From Nitrosomonas sp. (lineage in GTDB: Bacteria; Pseudomonadota; Gammaproteobacteria; Burkholderiales; Nitrosomonadaceae): DNA of 43,921 nt. The position numbers and the translations under genes are program-made. Shown one piece after another: positions 1 to 7,565 of this stretch. The notes beneath the pieces were generated by a model that had not been told where the DNA came from, searched no databases, and worked only from the letters and a program-made list of their open reading frames with translations. The first letter of the stretch is position 1, and each line of letters begins with the position of its first letter. The DNA is taken from NCBI GenBank assembly GCA_021774075.1, contig JAJFJK010000015.1, positions 1-43,921 on the forward strand, given 5' to 3'.

Positions 1-85
<85 letters not shown>

Positions 86-99
86 AAACGAAACGGCCG

Positions 100-128
100 A
101 TTATGAATACATTGCGCTAATAAGTCAA
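100..128 (-). promoter_or_regulatory. Sigma-70 promoter of tRNA-Tyr
   Basis: On the minus strand a -35 TTGACT (123-128) is followed by exactly 17 bases and a -10 CATAAT (100-105). Transcription would start near 93, about 8 bases ahead of the mature tRNA 5' end at 85, as expected for a stable-RNA promoter. Seen directly in the sequence; activity is inferred. Confidence 0.7.
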
Positions 129-231
129 TCTAGATTTGGACTTATTCCACAATATAAAAGAGAGACGTTCGAGATTTCAAATTACGATCAATATGACGTA
201 ATTCAGAAGGCACTATAAAGTTGCTAATACT

Positions 232-376
232 CTAGGAGGTTGTCCGAGAATAGAATAATCTACTGCGGAAAAGCCATTTTGGTCATATCTCCCGATAATT
301 TTCGTTAAATAGAACAACTATTCGCCTCAAAATGGTTTTCCCTCGCTACGATTACTATTCTCGGACAGCCTCCTAG
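232..376. mobile_element. MITE-like inverted-repeat element, copy 1
   Basis: A 145-bp non-coding element bounded by CTAG on both sides (232-235 and 373-376). The terminal inverted repeats are about 18 bp (GAGGYTGTCCGAGAATAG) with one mismatch. Internally AAAAGCCATTTTGG and CAAAATGGTTTTCC are also nearly inverted, so the whole element can fold into one long imperfect hairpin. A second copy in opposite orientation lies at 38239-38409. The size, terminal repeats, absence of a transposase and a 4-bp CTAG flank (a YTAR target as used by IS5-type elements) point to a non-autonomous element moved in trans. The right-hand CTAG contains the stop codon of the neighbouring permease gene. The IS family is inference. 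Confidence 0.75.
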
Positions 377-1350
377 GCCAACCTGATCCTTGGATCAACA
401 AGCGTATACGAAATATCTGTGAATATAAGCCCAATAATATAGAGCATTGATCCCAAGAAGACCATGGCGCGTACCACAGAGAAATCCTGGGAGTTAATTG
501 CATCAATGGTGTAACTCCCCAAACCAGGAATACCAAAGAAAGATTCCACAATCAGACTGCCCAGAAATAGCAATGGAATTACGACAACTGCACCTGTTAG
601 GATCGGAATCAAGGCATTTCTGAGTACATGCTTAAATAATACAATATGCTCGGACAACCCTTTTGCTCTGGCTGTGCGCACATATTCCTTGCCCATCTCC
701 TCTAAGAAAATTGTGCGATACCAACGCGAACTGGCGCCGGCGCTGCTTATTACACCAATGATTACGGGCAAAATCAAAAATTTGGCTGCATCCAGTCCGC
801 TTTCATAACCGGATATGGGTACCAAGTGCCACATTTTACTAATCAAGAACTGTCCGCCAATGATATAAAACAAGCTGGAAATAGACATCAATGCAACGCA
901 CAACACGACCCCCCAAAAATCGATATAGGTCGCTCGAAAAAAAACCATAATTAATGCAAAAGTGATGTAAACAATTAAGCCCAACACGAATACCGGCAGT
1001 GCAATAGCCAAACTGGGCATCATGCGTGATTTGATTTCTTGTCCAATATCGCGCCCATCATCCGCACGCCCAAAATCAAATACAAACATTGCCATGGATT
1101 TCTCAAAGAAAATTGTATTGGTAATCTGATCCAGATTTTGGGCTTCTTTGTTAAATAGCAGCGGCTTGTCGTAACCACGATCCTGCTTCCACTTTTCAAT
1201 GGCCTCCGGTGTGACATATTTAATCCCCAATTGCATGCGAGCCATATCATCGGGCGTATTCACCACAAAAAACAAGGCAAACGTGATGAGATTCACACCG
1301 ATCAGAATCGGTATTGCGTACAGTATGCGTCTGACGATATAACTTAACAT
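373..1350 (-). CDS. Dipeptide/oligopeptide ABC transporter permease (DppB/OppB type)
   Basis: A 325-residue inner-membrane permease. It opens with the family N-terminus (MLSYIVRRILYAIPILIGVN, a first membrane helix), carries a periplasmic segment, then further hydrophobic helices. The ATPase-docking EAA loop lies at about residues 215-245 (EMGKEYVRTARAKGLSE, then HVLRNALIPI). It ends with the usual DPRIRL signature. The gene starts 5 bp after the binding-protein gene, whose last codons contain its ribosome binding site (AAGGT), so the two are co-transcribed. Its TAG stop lies in the CTAG flank of the inverted-repeat element at 232-376. No second permease (DppC type) or ATPase follows, so this system is incomplete in the window and must borrow partners or be non-functional. 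Confidence 0.9.
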   Translation of the reverse strand: MLSYIVRRILYAIPILIGVNLITFALFFVVNTPDDMARMQLGIKYVTPEAIEKWKQDRGYDKPLLFNKEAQNLDQITNTIFFEKSMAMFVFDFGRADDGRDIGQEIKSRMMPSLAIALPVFVLGLIVYITFALIMVFFRATYIDFWGVVLCVALMSISSLFYIIGGQFLISKMWHLVPISGYESGLDAAKFLILPVIIGVISSAGASSRWYRTIFLEEMGKEYVRTARAKGLSEHIVLFKHVLRNALIPILTGAVVVIPLLFLGSLIVESFFGIPGLGSYTIDAINSQDFSVVRAMVFLGSMLYIIGLIFTDISYTLVDPRIRLA

Positions 1351-1355
1351 TTCGG

Positions 1356-3587
1356 CTAGTTATTACCTTGAAGTTTTGACGCTGCCACGCTAACCCCGGC
1401 GCTGCTTTCACGTCGACGGTACGTGTTAATGGCAGGAATAAGACAGAGTCCCATGGCAAAAATAATTGCTGTAATAGGCCATAGCACTGGCACGTTCCAT
1501 TCACTTCGTTTTTGCTCCCTTAACGCCGCGTCAATTTTATAATATTTAATATTATTGTTCGATATCCTGTTTGGCTTCACATTTTGGAACCATGCATGAT
1601 ACAAACTATAATCTTTTGGATGATATCCCCATAACCATGGCGCATCATGGCGCAGTATATGCACCATTTCATCAATAATCTGGCGACGCTCTGGACTGTC
1701 TTCCATGTTATTCATTTGCTCAAACAGCTTGTTATATTCTGCACTGTCATAGTTAGCCGCATTGTTGGCTGAATTGCCGCTGCTGTTACCCACTTTACGT
1801 TGCGGGCCATGCAATAAAAACAGAAAATTTTCTGCATCTGGATAATCTGCATGCCAGCCCCATTCAAAGATTTGCGCATTACCCTTGCGTATCTTATCCT
1901 GGAATCGGTTATAGTCGGTACTGCGAACGACCAATTGTATATTCAACTTCTGAAATTGCTTACGCATCCAATCTAATTTGGACCGATCTTCCGAGCCACG
2001 TGCTGTAACATCAAAATACAAAACCAACGGCACGCCCGTTTCTTGATCGATGCCATCGGGATAACCCGCCTCGGCAAGTAAGGCTTTTGCAACAGCTATT
2101 GGTTTACGTTGCAGTTTGTTATCCACCCAATCATATACCACCGGATTCATCCCTTCTTGGCCAGCACGGTAACCGGGAATTCCCGGTGATATAGGGCTTT
2201 GCGCTGGCAATCCGCGACCATTTGCAAATATAGAAATAAATTCCTCATAATCCACTGCGATTGAAATAGCCTGTCTGAGTTTTCTGGCAGACTCACGTGA
2301 TTGCCCATCCGTGCCGCCAACAACAGGATCCAACATATTAAAACCCACATAATAGGTTGAAACTGCAACTGCCGTTTCCAATCGTATACCTTGTTGCGCC
2401 ATGTCATCAGTGACTGTCGCCTCCCCTTGGCCGACCAGTTGCACCGCCTGGTCAAAGCTATCCGACCCTATGCCTGAGGCATCGTAATAGCCTTGCAAAA
2501 ATTTGTTCCAGCGCGGAATACTCTCTCTTTCGCGTGTAAAAATCACTTTATCAATAAATGGCAACGGTTCTCCAGCATTGTCTAACAAACCAAGTTCCGC
2601 ATCGCCAGGCATACCTTCTGTAGGATAAAATTCACCGTAAAAATTCGGGTTCTTTTCTAACACCATACGCAAATTCGGATTATTCTCAGTCAGCATATAG
2701 GGGCCGGTACCGACCGGATACCAATCGAGTGTGACATTCTTATCGATTAGCCCTTTTTGCGAATAAAAAACATCGGCTTCCCAAGGAATAGGCGCAAAGA
2801 ACGGCATGGCCAGCCAATACATAAATTGTGGATATTTACCTCTGATTTTTACTTGATAGGTATAAGTATCGATAACCTGCGCACCTTCAAGTGGATATTT
2901 ATTCAGATCCAAATAACCCTCGCCATCAGGCAACGCTGCATTGGCGGTTCTCAGTACATCAGCATATTCTTTTAATCCAAAAATATAGTCCGCCATCAAT
3001 CCATATATAGGCGAATGCACGTTGGGATGCGCCAAACGTTTAATCTGATATACATAATCCGCTGCGGTGAGTTCACGCGTACTGATATGCTCAAAATCAA
3101 ACAATTTATCAATGGACGCCAGCATCTGTTCATTTAAATGATGATACAACCATTGACCTTGCTCATTCATGGCAAAAGCCGGATGCGGCTGATAGAGTAT
3201 GCCGGGCTTAATCGTGATTTCGTAAATACTGACAGCAATTTCATCCGCCGGAACATTATCCGGCAATTGATTTCCCGCATGATCAAAATATTGTATTGTC
3301 GGCATATCGACGCTAGTCGCAGGAATCAACGTAAATGGGCGCTTTAGATAGTGATATTGCAGTGGCGGCTGGTAAATCTGCGCCGTGAATTGAATTTCGT
3401 TGGAACTATAAGATTGCACCGGGTCAAGATGCTTGGGCCGCTCTGAAAACACATTATAGAGAATATTCTTCCCGCTATCTTGATCTTGGTATGGACTATT
3501 CCAGCTCGCTTCACTACAGCCAAGTAGTAAAGCAACGCACAAAACCAAAACCCATGGTGTTTTAACATTCTTTTTCATTGCACGCAT
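1356..3587 (-). CDS. Extracellular solute-binding protein, family 5, lipoprotein
   Basis: A 743-residue SBP_bac_5 protein that would capture peptides or similar substrates for the adjacent permease. The N-terminus is a lipoprotein signal with lipobox LLGC (Cys24). The body has family 5 landmarks: an early NEIQFTAQIYQPPLQYHYL stretch, the WYPVGTGPYML segment, the VGFNMLDP strand and a RKLRQAISIAVDY helix. It is about 200 residues longer than typical DppA/OppA, partly through a periplasmic insertion and partly through a C-terminal hydrophobic helix (about 703-722) followed by RRR, so it may be anchored at both ends; that is unusual for a binding protein. The start at MRAMKK has no strong ribosome binding site, and MKK three codons later is an alternative. 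Substrate is not determinable from sequence. Confidence 0.88.
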   Translation of the reverse strand: MRAMKKNVKTPWVLVLCVALLLGCSEASWNSPYQDQDSGKNILYNVFSERPKHLDPVQSYSSNEIQFTAQIYQPPLQYHYLKRPFTLIPATSVDMPTIQYFDHAGNQLPDNVPADEIAVSIYEITIKPGILYQPHPAFAMNEQGQWLYHHLNEQMLASIDKLFDFEHISTRELTAADYVYQIKRLAHPNVHSPIYGLMADYIFGLKEYADVLRTANAALPDGEGYLDLNKYPLEGAQVIDTYTYQVKIRGKYPQFMYWLAMPFFAPIPWEADVFYSQKGLIDKNVTLDWYPVGTGPYMLTENNPNLRMVLEKNPNFYGEFYPTEGMPGDAELGLLDNAGEPLPFIDKVIFTRERESIPRWNKFLQGYYDASGIGSDSFDQAVQLVGQGEATVTDDMAQQGIRLETAVAVSTYYVGFNMLDPVVGGTDGQSRESARKLRQAISIAVDYEEFISIFANGRGLPAQSPISPGIPGYRAGQEGMNPVVYDWVDNKLQRKPIAVAKALLAEAGYPDGIDQETGVPLVLYFDVTARGSEDRSKLDWMRKQFQKLNIQLVVRSTDYNRFQDKIRKGNAQIFEWGWHADYPDAENFLFLLHGPQRKVGNSSGNSANNAANYDSAEYNKLFEQMNNMEDSPERRQIIDEMVHILRHDAPWLWGYHPKDYSLYHAWFQNVKPNRISNNNIKYYKIDAALREQKRSEWNVPVLWPITAIIFAMGLCLIPAINTYRRRESSAGVSVAASKLQGNN

Positions 3588-3637
3588 AGTTTATCGGAAA
3601 TAATCAATTTGTGATAAATGTTCTGTTGAAATCTTCT

Positions 3638-3902
3638 AGTACTCCTTCAACTTGATATTTTAGGATACAGCGATCACAAGATGTTTCGCCACAAGGCGCA
3701 GCACGCAGACAATGGTTGTTCCCTTGGCAAGTGCTGCAACGCAGTGACGGAACATCTTGTGATCGCCCTGCGGGTTGGCTTTTCAGCGTTACTGGCGGTG
3801 TTAGGTCTCTTGACAAGGGAATGACCATTGCCTGCAAGACCTGCCTTGCCAGTAACGCTGAAAGGCCAACTGTATCCTAAAATATCAAGTTGAAGGAGTA
3901 CT
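3638..3902. mobile_element. Nested inverted-repeat element with 33-bp perfect termini
   Basis: A 265-bp element, non-coding as far as I can tell. Its two ends (3638-3670 and 3870-3902, starting AGTACTCCTTCAACTTG) are perfect 33-bp inverted repeats. Inside are two further stems: 3671-3685 with 3751-3765 (15 bp, perfect, CGATCACAAGATGTT) and 3774-3796 with 3848-3870 (23 bp, one mismatch). The two inner loops also contain inverted copies of each other: CAATGGTTGTTCCCTTG at about 3710 and the complement of CAATGGTCATTCCCTTG at about 3820-3835. The result is a three-way-junction fold with complementary loops. A 15-bp remnant of one terminus lies at 36908-36922. It is most likely a non-autonomous transposable element; I do not recognise the family. 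It sits 78 bp upstream of fabI. Confidence 0.75.
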
Positions 3903-3917
3903 GGTTTCTTACGCACC

Positions 3918-3947
3918 CTGCACGTTCTGCCGTGCTTCAGCTATAAT
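3918..3947 (+). promoter_or_regulatory. Possible fabI promoter
   Basis: A perfect TATAAT at 3942-3947 lies 34 bp before the fabI start. The -35 region (CTGCAC, 18-bp spacing) is poor. The element at 3638-3902 ends 15 bp upstream of this -35, so an insertion could have altered fabI expression. Only the -10 is convincing. Confidence 0.35.
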
Positions 3948-3980
3948 TCATCAATAATTACAATTTTACAAGGAAATTTT

Positions 3981-4763
3981 ATGGGGTTTCTCGCTAACAA
4001 ACGTGTGCTCATTTCAGGTCTGCTCAGCAACCGTTCAATTGCCTATGGTATTGCCAAAGCAATGCAACGTGAAGGTGCTTCTCTCGCTTTTACTTATCAA
4101 GGAGAAGATATACGTGGACGCGTAGAAAAACTCGCTGCTGATTTTGGTAGCGATCTGCTATTCCCTTGCGATGTCACCAACGACAGAGAGATTGCAAAAT
4201 GTTTTGAAGATCTTCAGAAACATTGGGATGGTCTGGACTGTATTATTCATTCCATTGCCTTTGCACCGCGTGAGTCATTATCAGGCGATTATCTTGAAAC
4301 AGTCGATAGAGAAGCGTTTCGTATGGCACATGATGTCAGTTCGTATAGTTTTGCGGCAATGGCCAAAGCAGCCCTGCCATTATTAAAAAACAGAAACGGC
4401 GCACTCTTAACACTAAGCTATCTTGGTGCTGTACGGGTCATGCCCAATTACAATGTAATGGGACTGGCAAAAGCCAGTCTTGAAGCCAATGTTCGTTTTA
4501 TGGCTTCCAGTCTTGGTCCTAAAGGCATACGTGTTAATGCTATTTCCGCAGGACCTATTAAAACACTGGCAGCTGCAGGGATTGGTAATTTTGGGAAATT
4601 GCTGGGCTATACGGAGAAGGTTTCACCACTACGGCGTAATGTGACCACTGATGAAGTGGGTAATGTTGCCGCATTCTTGTGTAGCGATTTGGCAAGCGGT
4701 ATTACAGGAGAAGTAACCTATGTAGATGCCGGTTTCAATACCGTTGCTTTTGATTTGGATTGA
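3981..4763 (+). CDS. fabI: Enoyl-[acyl-carrier-protein] reductase (NADH), FabI
   Basis: Catalyses the last reduction in each round of type II fatty-acid elongation, converting trans-2-enoyl-ACP to acyl-ACP with NAD(P)H. At 260 residues it matches the family length of about 260. The Rossmann region has the FabI-specific [12 protein letters not shown] (16-27). The catalytic residues Tyr147, Tyr157 and Lys164 lie in [20 protein letters not shown], with the FabI spacing (Y-x9-Y-x6-K). The GPIKTLAA substrate-binding loop follows at about 193. A ribosome binding site (AAGGAAA) precedes the ATG. The gene is monocistronic and converges on ppiD, with a hairpin terminator between them. Confidence 0.97.
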   Translation: MGFLANKRVLISGLLSNRSIAYGIAKAMQREGASLAFTYQGEDIRGRVEKLAADFGSDLLFPCDVTNDREIAKCFEDLQKHWDGLDCIIHSIAFAPRESLSGDYLETVDREAFRMAHDVSSYSFAAMAKAALPLLKNRNGALLTLSYLGAVRVMPNYNVMGLAKASLEANVRFMASSLGPKGIRVNAISAGPIKTLAAAGIGNFGKLLGYTEKVSPLRRNVTTDEVGNVAAFLCSDLASGITGEVTYVDAGFNTVAFDLD

Positions 4764-4765
4764 CA

Positions 4766-4803
4766 TAAAAAAACCTGTCAGCTTTTTAGCAGGTTGACAG
4801 GTT
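4766..4803 (-). terminator. Intrinsic terminator between fabI and ppiD
   Basis: A 9-bp perfect stem, AACCTGTCA (4772-4780) with TGACAGGTT (4795-4803), and a 14-base loop. On the minus strand it is followed by seven T residues, so it serves best as the ppiD terminator. It may also slow transcription leaving fabI on the plus strand, where the T-run is weak. Confidence 0.75.
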
Positions 4804-4857
4804 CATTTGTAAAATACAAACATTTTGTAACTTATGCGACAGACCTAAAATTTAGAA

Positions 4858-6735
4858 TTAAAAACTTTCCTGCCTGATTGTCACATCATAGCGTTCTCTA
4901 AGTCCAGCCAGGTAAGACGACATCTCTTCTTGAAGCACCATTTGTTGCAATTGCTTTTTAAAGTTTTCGCGCTTTTCTGCATCATCCATTTCTGGCTCAA
5001 TCACTGTACTAATGCGTATTAAATTATAGCCCCCTTGAGGATTTATTACGCCTGTATAGGCCGGCAAATTACTGGTGTCCGCTTTAAAAACCGCTTGCAA
5101 AGTTTCAAAACCAAGGCCTTGTGGCTGAATATATGAAATCTGTATCGCAGCATCCCAATCATCAATATCGTTTTGTCCTGCTTGTAAGCGAGCCAACTTT
5201 GCTTCACCATCTTCTACAGCCATATCGGCCGCAAGCTGTGCTTTTAATGCTTCTATAATTTGATCTCTAACAATTGAAACAGATTGTGCCGTTGCAGGTT
5301 TATGCTCCAAAACACGTGCAGACACCAATGTGTCTTGCATTACTTCAATGGCTTCTGTATTGCGCTGATCCAGAATGGCTTCATCTGAGAAAATTGCAGC
5401 CATTAACTGATTATTAGCTAGAATAGCGGGTTGCGTTGAACTTCTGTTAATCCAGTCACTTTCCTGTATGGTTAACTCAAAACGCTCAGCGGCAAATTGA
5501 AGACTGTCACTTTCCTCATAAACAATATTGCTAAAATCCTCAGCAGTTTCTCCAAAAACACTGCCAACCATTTGTACTTTTAGTTTCTGTTCGATCTGTT
5601 CACGAACTTCTTCCAGCGCGGATGTGTGAGCATCCTTGATATCGACGAGTTTTATAATGTGAAAACCAAAGTCAGTTTCAACCACAGCACTAATTTCATC
5701 CAGTTGCATTTGAAAAATTTCATCTTCAAATGCTTTCACCATGACACCACGCCCAAAAAAGCCAAGGTCTCCACCGTTTAGCGCAGAACCCGGGTCATCT
5801 GAAAATTCTTTTGCCAGGGCAGTAAATTCTTCAGGGTCTTGCGTTACGCGTTGCAAAACATCTTCAGCTTTATCACGTGCCGCCTGTTTCTCATCCTCAG
5901 GTGCATCCGCTGCAGTACTGATTAAAATGTGACTGGCTTGACGTTCTTCCGGCTGGCTAAACTCGGCCTGGTACTCATCATAATAATCATTAACTGCTTC
6001 TTCACTGATCGGCTCATTCTCCGCCAAGGCTTCTAATGATAATACGACATATTCAACACGTGCCCGCTCCGGCAGGAAAAAATCGTTTCTGTGCTGGTCA
6101 TAATAGTCATTAATCTCAGCTTCACTCGGTGTTACTTGAGATAAAAATTGGTCTGGGTCTATTTGTATCTGACTGACTTCACGTTGCACTTCACTTAAAT
6201 ACATGACTCGTTCAGAAACAGCACTTGAAACGAAACCGTTTTCACCATAGCCATCAAGCAGTTGTTGCAACAAAAGTTCCTGGCGAATGCCTGTTTCAAA
6301 GTCCGTAGGATTCATTCCTTGCAAGCGTAACAACTCTTGGTATTGTTCATTTGAGAAACTGTTGTCTTTCTGAAATGCTGGAATATCCCGAATAGTGGTC
6401 ACCAATTGCGAATCCAAAACAGCGAACCCGTTATTAACCGCTTCACGGTGCAGTAAGCGCTGTTGAATTAAACTTTCCAGTACAGAATTGCGAACTTCAA
6501 AGCTATCCAACAGTGAGCTGTCAAAATTCTCAGCCATCATGGAACGCATTCTTTCATGGTGGTCACGTAACGCCTGTTCAAACTCACGACGTGAAATTTC
6601 TTCTCCGTCGACGATTGCAACATAGCCGTCACTATCACTACGGTACGACTCTACACCCCAAAACATAAATGGCAGAACCGCCAAGACCATAATGACTTGA
6701 ACAATGCGCTTCTTACGGTTGACAAAATCAAACAC
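4858..6735 (-). CDS. ppiD: Peptidyl-prolyl cis-trans isomerase / periplasmic chaperone PpiD
   Basis: A 625-residue protein, close to the 623 of E. coli PpiD. A short cytoplasmic N-terminus and one membrane helix (about residues 12-30) are followed by a SurA_N-type chaperone region (VAIVDGEEISRREFEQALRD). A parvulin PPIC domain spans about 265-365 (ASHILIST near its start, GGDLGFFGRG and FGFHIIKL at its end). A C-terminal helical region completes it. PpiD is anchored in the inner membrane near the SecYEG exit and helps outer-membrane proteins fold. It starts with GTG at 6735 and lacks an obvious strong ribosome binding site. The tRNA-Asp, tRNA-Val and hupB genes lie just upstream on the same strand, a common betaproteobacterial arrangement. 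Confidence 0.93.
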   Translation of the reverse strand: MFDFVNRKKRIVQVIMVLAVLPFMFWGVESYRSDSDGYVAIVDGEEISRREFEQALRDHHERMRSMMAENFDSSLLDSFEVRNSVLESLIQQRLLHREAVNNGFAVLDSQLVTTIRDIPAFQKDNSFSNEQYQELLRLQGMNPTDFETGIRQELLLQQLLDGYGENGFVSSAVSERVMYLSEVQREVSQIQIDPDQFLSQVTPSEAEINDYYDQHRNDFFLPERARVEYVVLSLEALAENEPISEEAVNDYYDEYQAEFSQPEERQASHILISTAADAPEDEKQAARDKAEDVLQRVTQDPEEFTALAKEFSDDPGSALNGGDLGFFGRGVMVKAFEDEIFQMQLDEISAVVETDFGFHIIKLVDIKDAHTSALEEVREQIEQKLKVQMVGSVFGETAEDFSNIVYEESDSLQFAAERFELTIQESDWINRSSTQPAILANNQLMAAIFSDEAILDQRNTEAIEVMQDTLVSARVLEHKPATAQSVSIVRDQIIEALKAQLAADMAVEDGEAKLARLQAGQNDIDDWDAAIQISYIQPQGLGFETLQAVFKADTSNLPAYTGVINPQGGYNLIRISTVIEPEMDDAEKRENFKKQLQQMVLQEEMSSYLAGLRERYDVTIRQESF

Positions 6736-6838
6736 TATTTAAAACCCGATAGAACTAATAAAGAAATGTAACGAGACTATTTCGCTGAATAAATGTCTAT
6801 TGCGTGCACTACTGTATTACAAATTACCATTCTTAAAT

Positions 6839-6915
6839 TGGCGGAGTGGACGGGACTCGAACCCGCGACCCCCGGCGTGACAGGCCGGTATTCTAACCAA
6901 CTGAACTACCACTCC
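6839..6915 (-). tRNA. tRNA-Asp (anticodon GTC)
   Basis: A 77-nt tRNA on the minus strand. The acceptor stem pairs 6909-6915 with 6843-6849, the discriminator is G, and CCA is encoded at 6839-6841. The anticodon stem-loop GGCCTGTCACGCC gives anticodon GTC. D-arm and T-arm (GGGTTCGAGTCCC) are normal. It lies 18 bp downstream of tRNA-Val and is probably processed from the same transcript. Confidence 0.96.
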
Positions 6916-6933
6916 TAAACTAGCAATATGATC

Positions 6934-7009
6934 TGGTGGGTGCTGACGGGTTCGAACCGCCGACATTCGCCTTGTAAGGGCGACGCTCTACCAGCTGAGC
7001 TAAGCACCC
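6934..7009 (-). tRNA. tRNA-Val (anticodon TAC)
   Basis: A 76-nt tRNA on the minus strand. The acceptor stem pairs 7003-7009 with 6938-6944, the discriminator is A, and CCA is encoded at 6934-6936. The anticodon stem-loop CGCCCTTACAAGGCG gives anticodon TAC. It starts 15 bp after the end of hupB, so hupB, tRNA-Val and tRNA-Asp are likely one transcript driven by the hupB promoter. Confidence 0.96.
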
Positions 7010-7024
7010 GGTCACAAAAGGCCG

Positions 7025-7297
7025 CTAGTTTACTGCATCTTTGAGCGCTTTACCAGCACTGAATTTAGGAACCTTTGCTGCCTTGATTTTTATTGCCTCG
7101 CCAGTACGAGGATTACGACCAGTACGCGCAGCGCGCTTACCGACTTTAAATGTCCCAAACCCGACTAACGTAACACTGTCATTCTTTTTAAGTGCCGCCT
7201 TAATTGCGGTTAATGCGCCATCCAGTGCGCTACCTGCTGTAGCTTTAGAGATTTCAGCAGATTTCGCGATTGCTTCAATAAGTTCGGATTTGTTCAT
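7025..7297 (-). CDS. hupB: DNA-binding protein HU-beta
   Basis: A 90-residue histone-like nucleoid protein, the exact family length. It begins [11 protein letters not shown], has the signature [20 protein letters not shown] (about 46-65) with the DNA-intercalating RNP loop (Arg-Asn-Pro, 61-63), and ends in the usual amphipathic helix. It bends and compacts DNA non-specifically as a dimer. A strong ribosome binding site (AAAGGGGAA) precedes the ATG, and a near-consensus promoter lies about 50 nt upstream. In many betaproteobacteria lon lies immediately upstream of hupB; here gpsA is there instead. Confidence 0.97.
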   Translation of the reverse strand: MNKSELIEAIAKSAEISKATAGSALDGALTAIKAALKKNDSVTLVGFGTFKVGKRAARTGRNPRTGEAIKIKAAKVPKFSAGKALKDAVN

Positions 7298-7354
7298 ATA
7301 ATTCCCCTTTGAAAGTTTATGGTCATTAAATCACAAGCAGATACTGCAAACGCA

Positions 7355-7383
7355 CTTATATCAAGCCATGCGTACTTGGTCAA
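7355..7383 (-). promoter_or_regulatory. Sigma-70 promoter of hupB
   Basis: On the minus strand, TTGACC (7378-7383), a 17-base spacer and TATAAG (7355-7360). Transcription would start near 7348, leaving a leader of about 50 nt before the hupB ATG at 7297. One of the best promoter matches in the window. Confidence 0.7.
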
Positions 7384-7565
7384 GCAATTAAAAACATTCT
7401 TTTACTCAGGCTGATCCTCAAAATTGCTTCTCAAAACAGAAACCAGTAAAAATACAGCACAACCACAAAAGGATTACAATGCGATCAGTTAAAATGGTAT
7501 TTTATAAAAAACAAGGACATAAAAAACAAACCTAAAATATAAATTACCTGTTCTTTTGGTCAGAA

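Noticed and set aside
232-376. Reading the element as a rho-independent terminator for the permease operon
   Set aside because: It can form a hairpin, but the 145-bp length, CTAG flanks and a second inverted copy at 38239-38409 fit a mobile element better.
3604-3916. Small open frames inside the nested inverted-repeat element (77-80 codons, minus strand)
   Set aside because: They are produced by the inverted repeats, have no ribosome binding site and resemble no protein I know; their cysteine-rich look comes from the repeated stems.
7041-7301. Open frame opposite hupB on the plus strand
   Set aside because: It is an antisense shadow of hupB, whose identity is certain.
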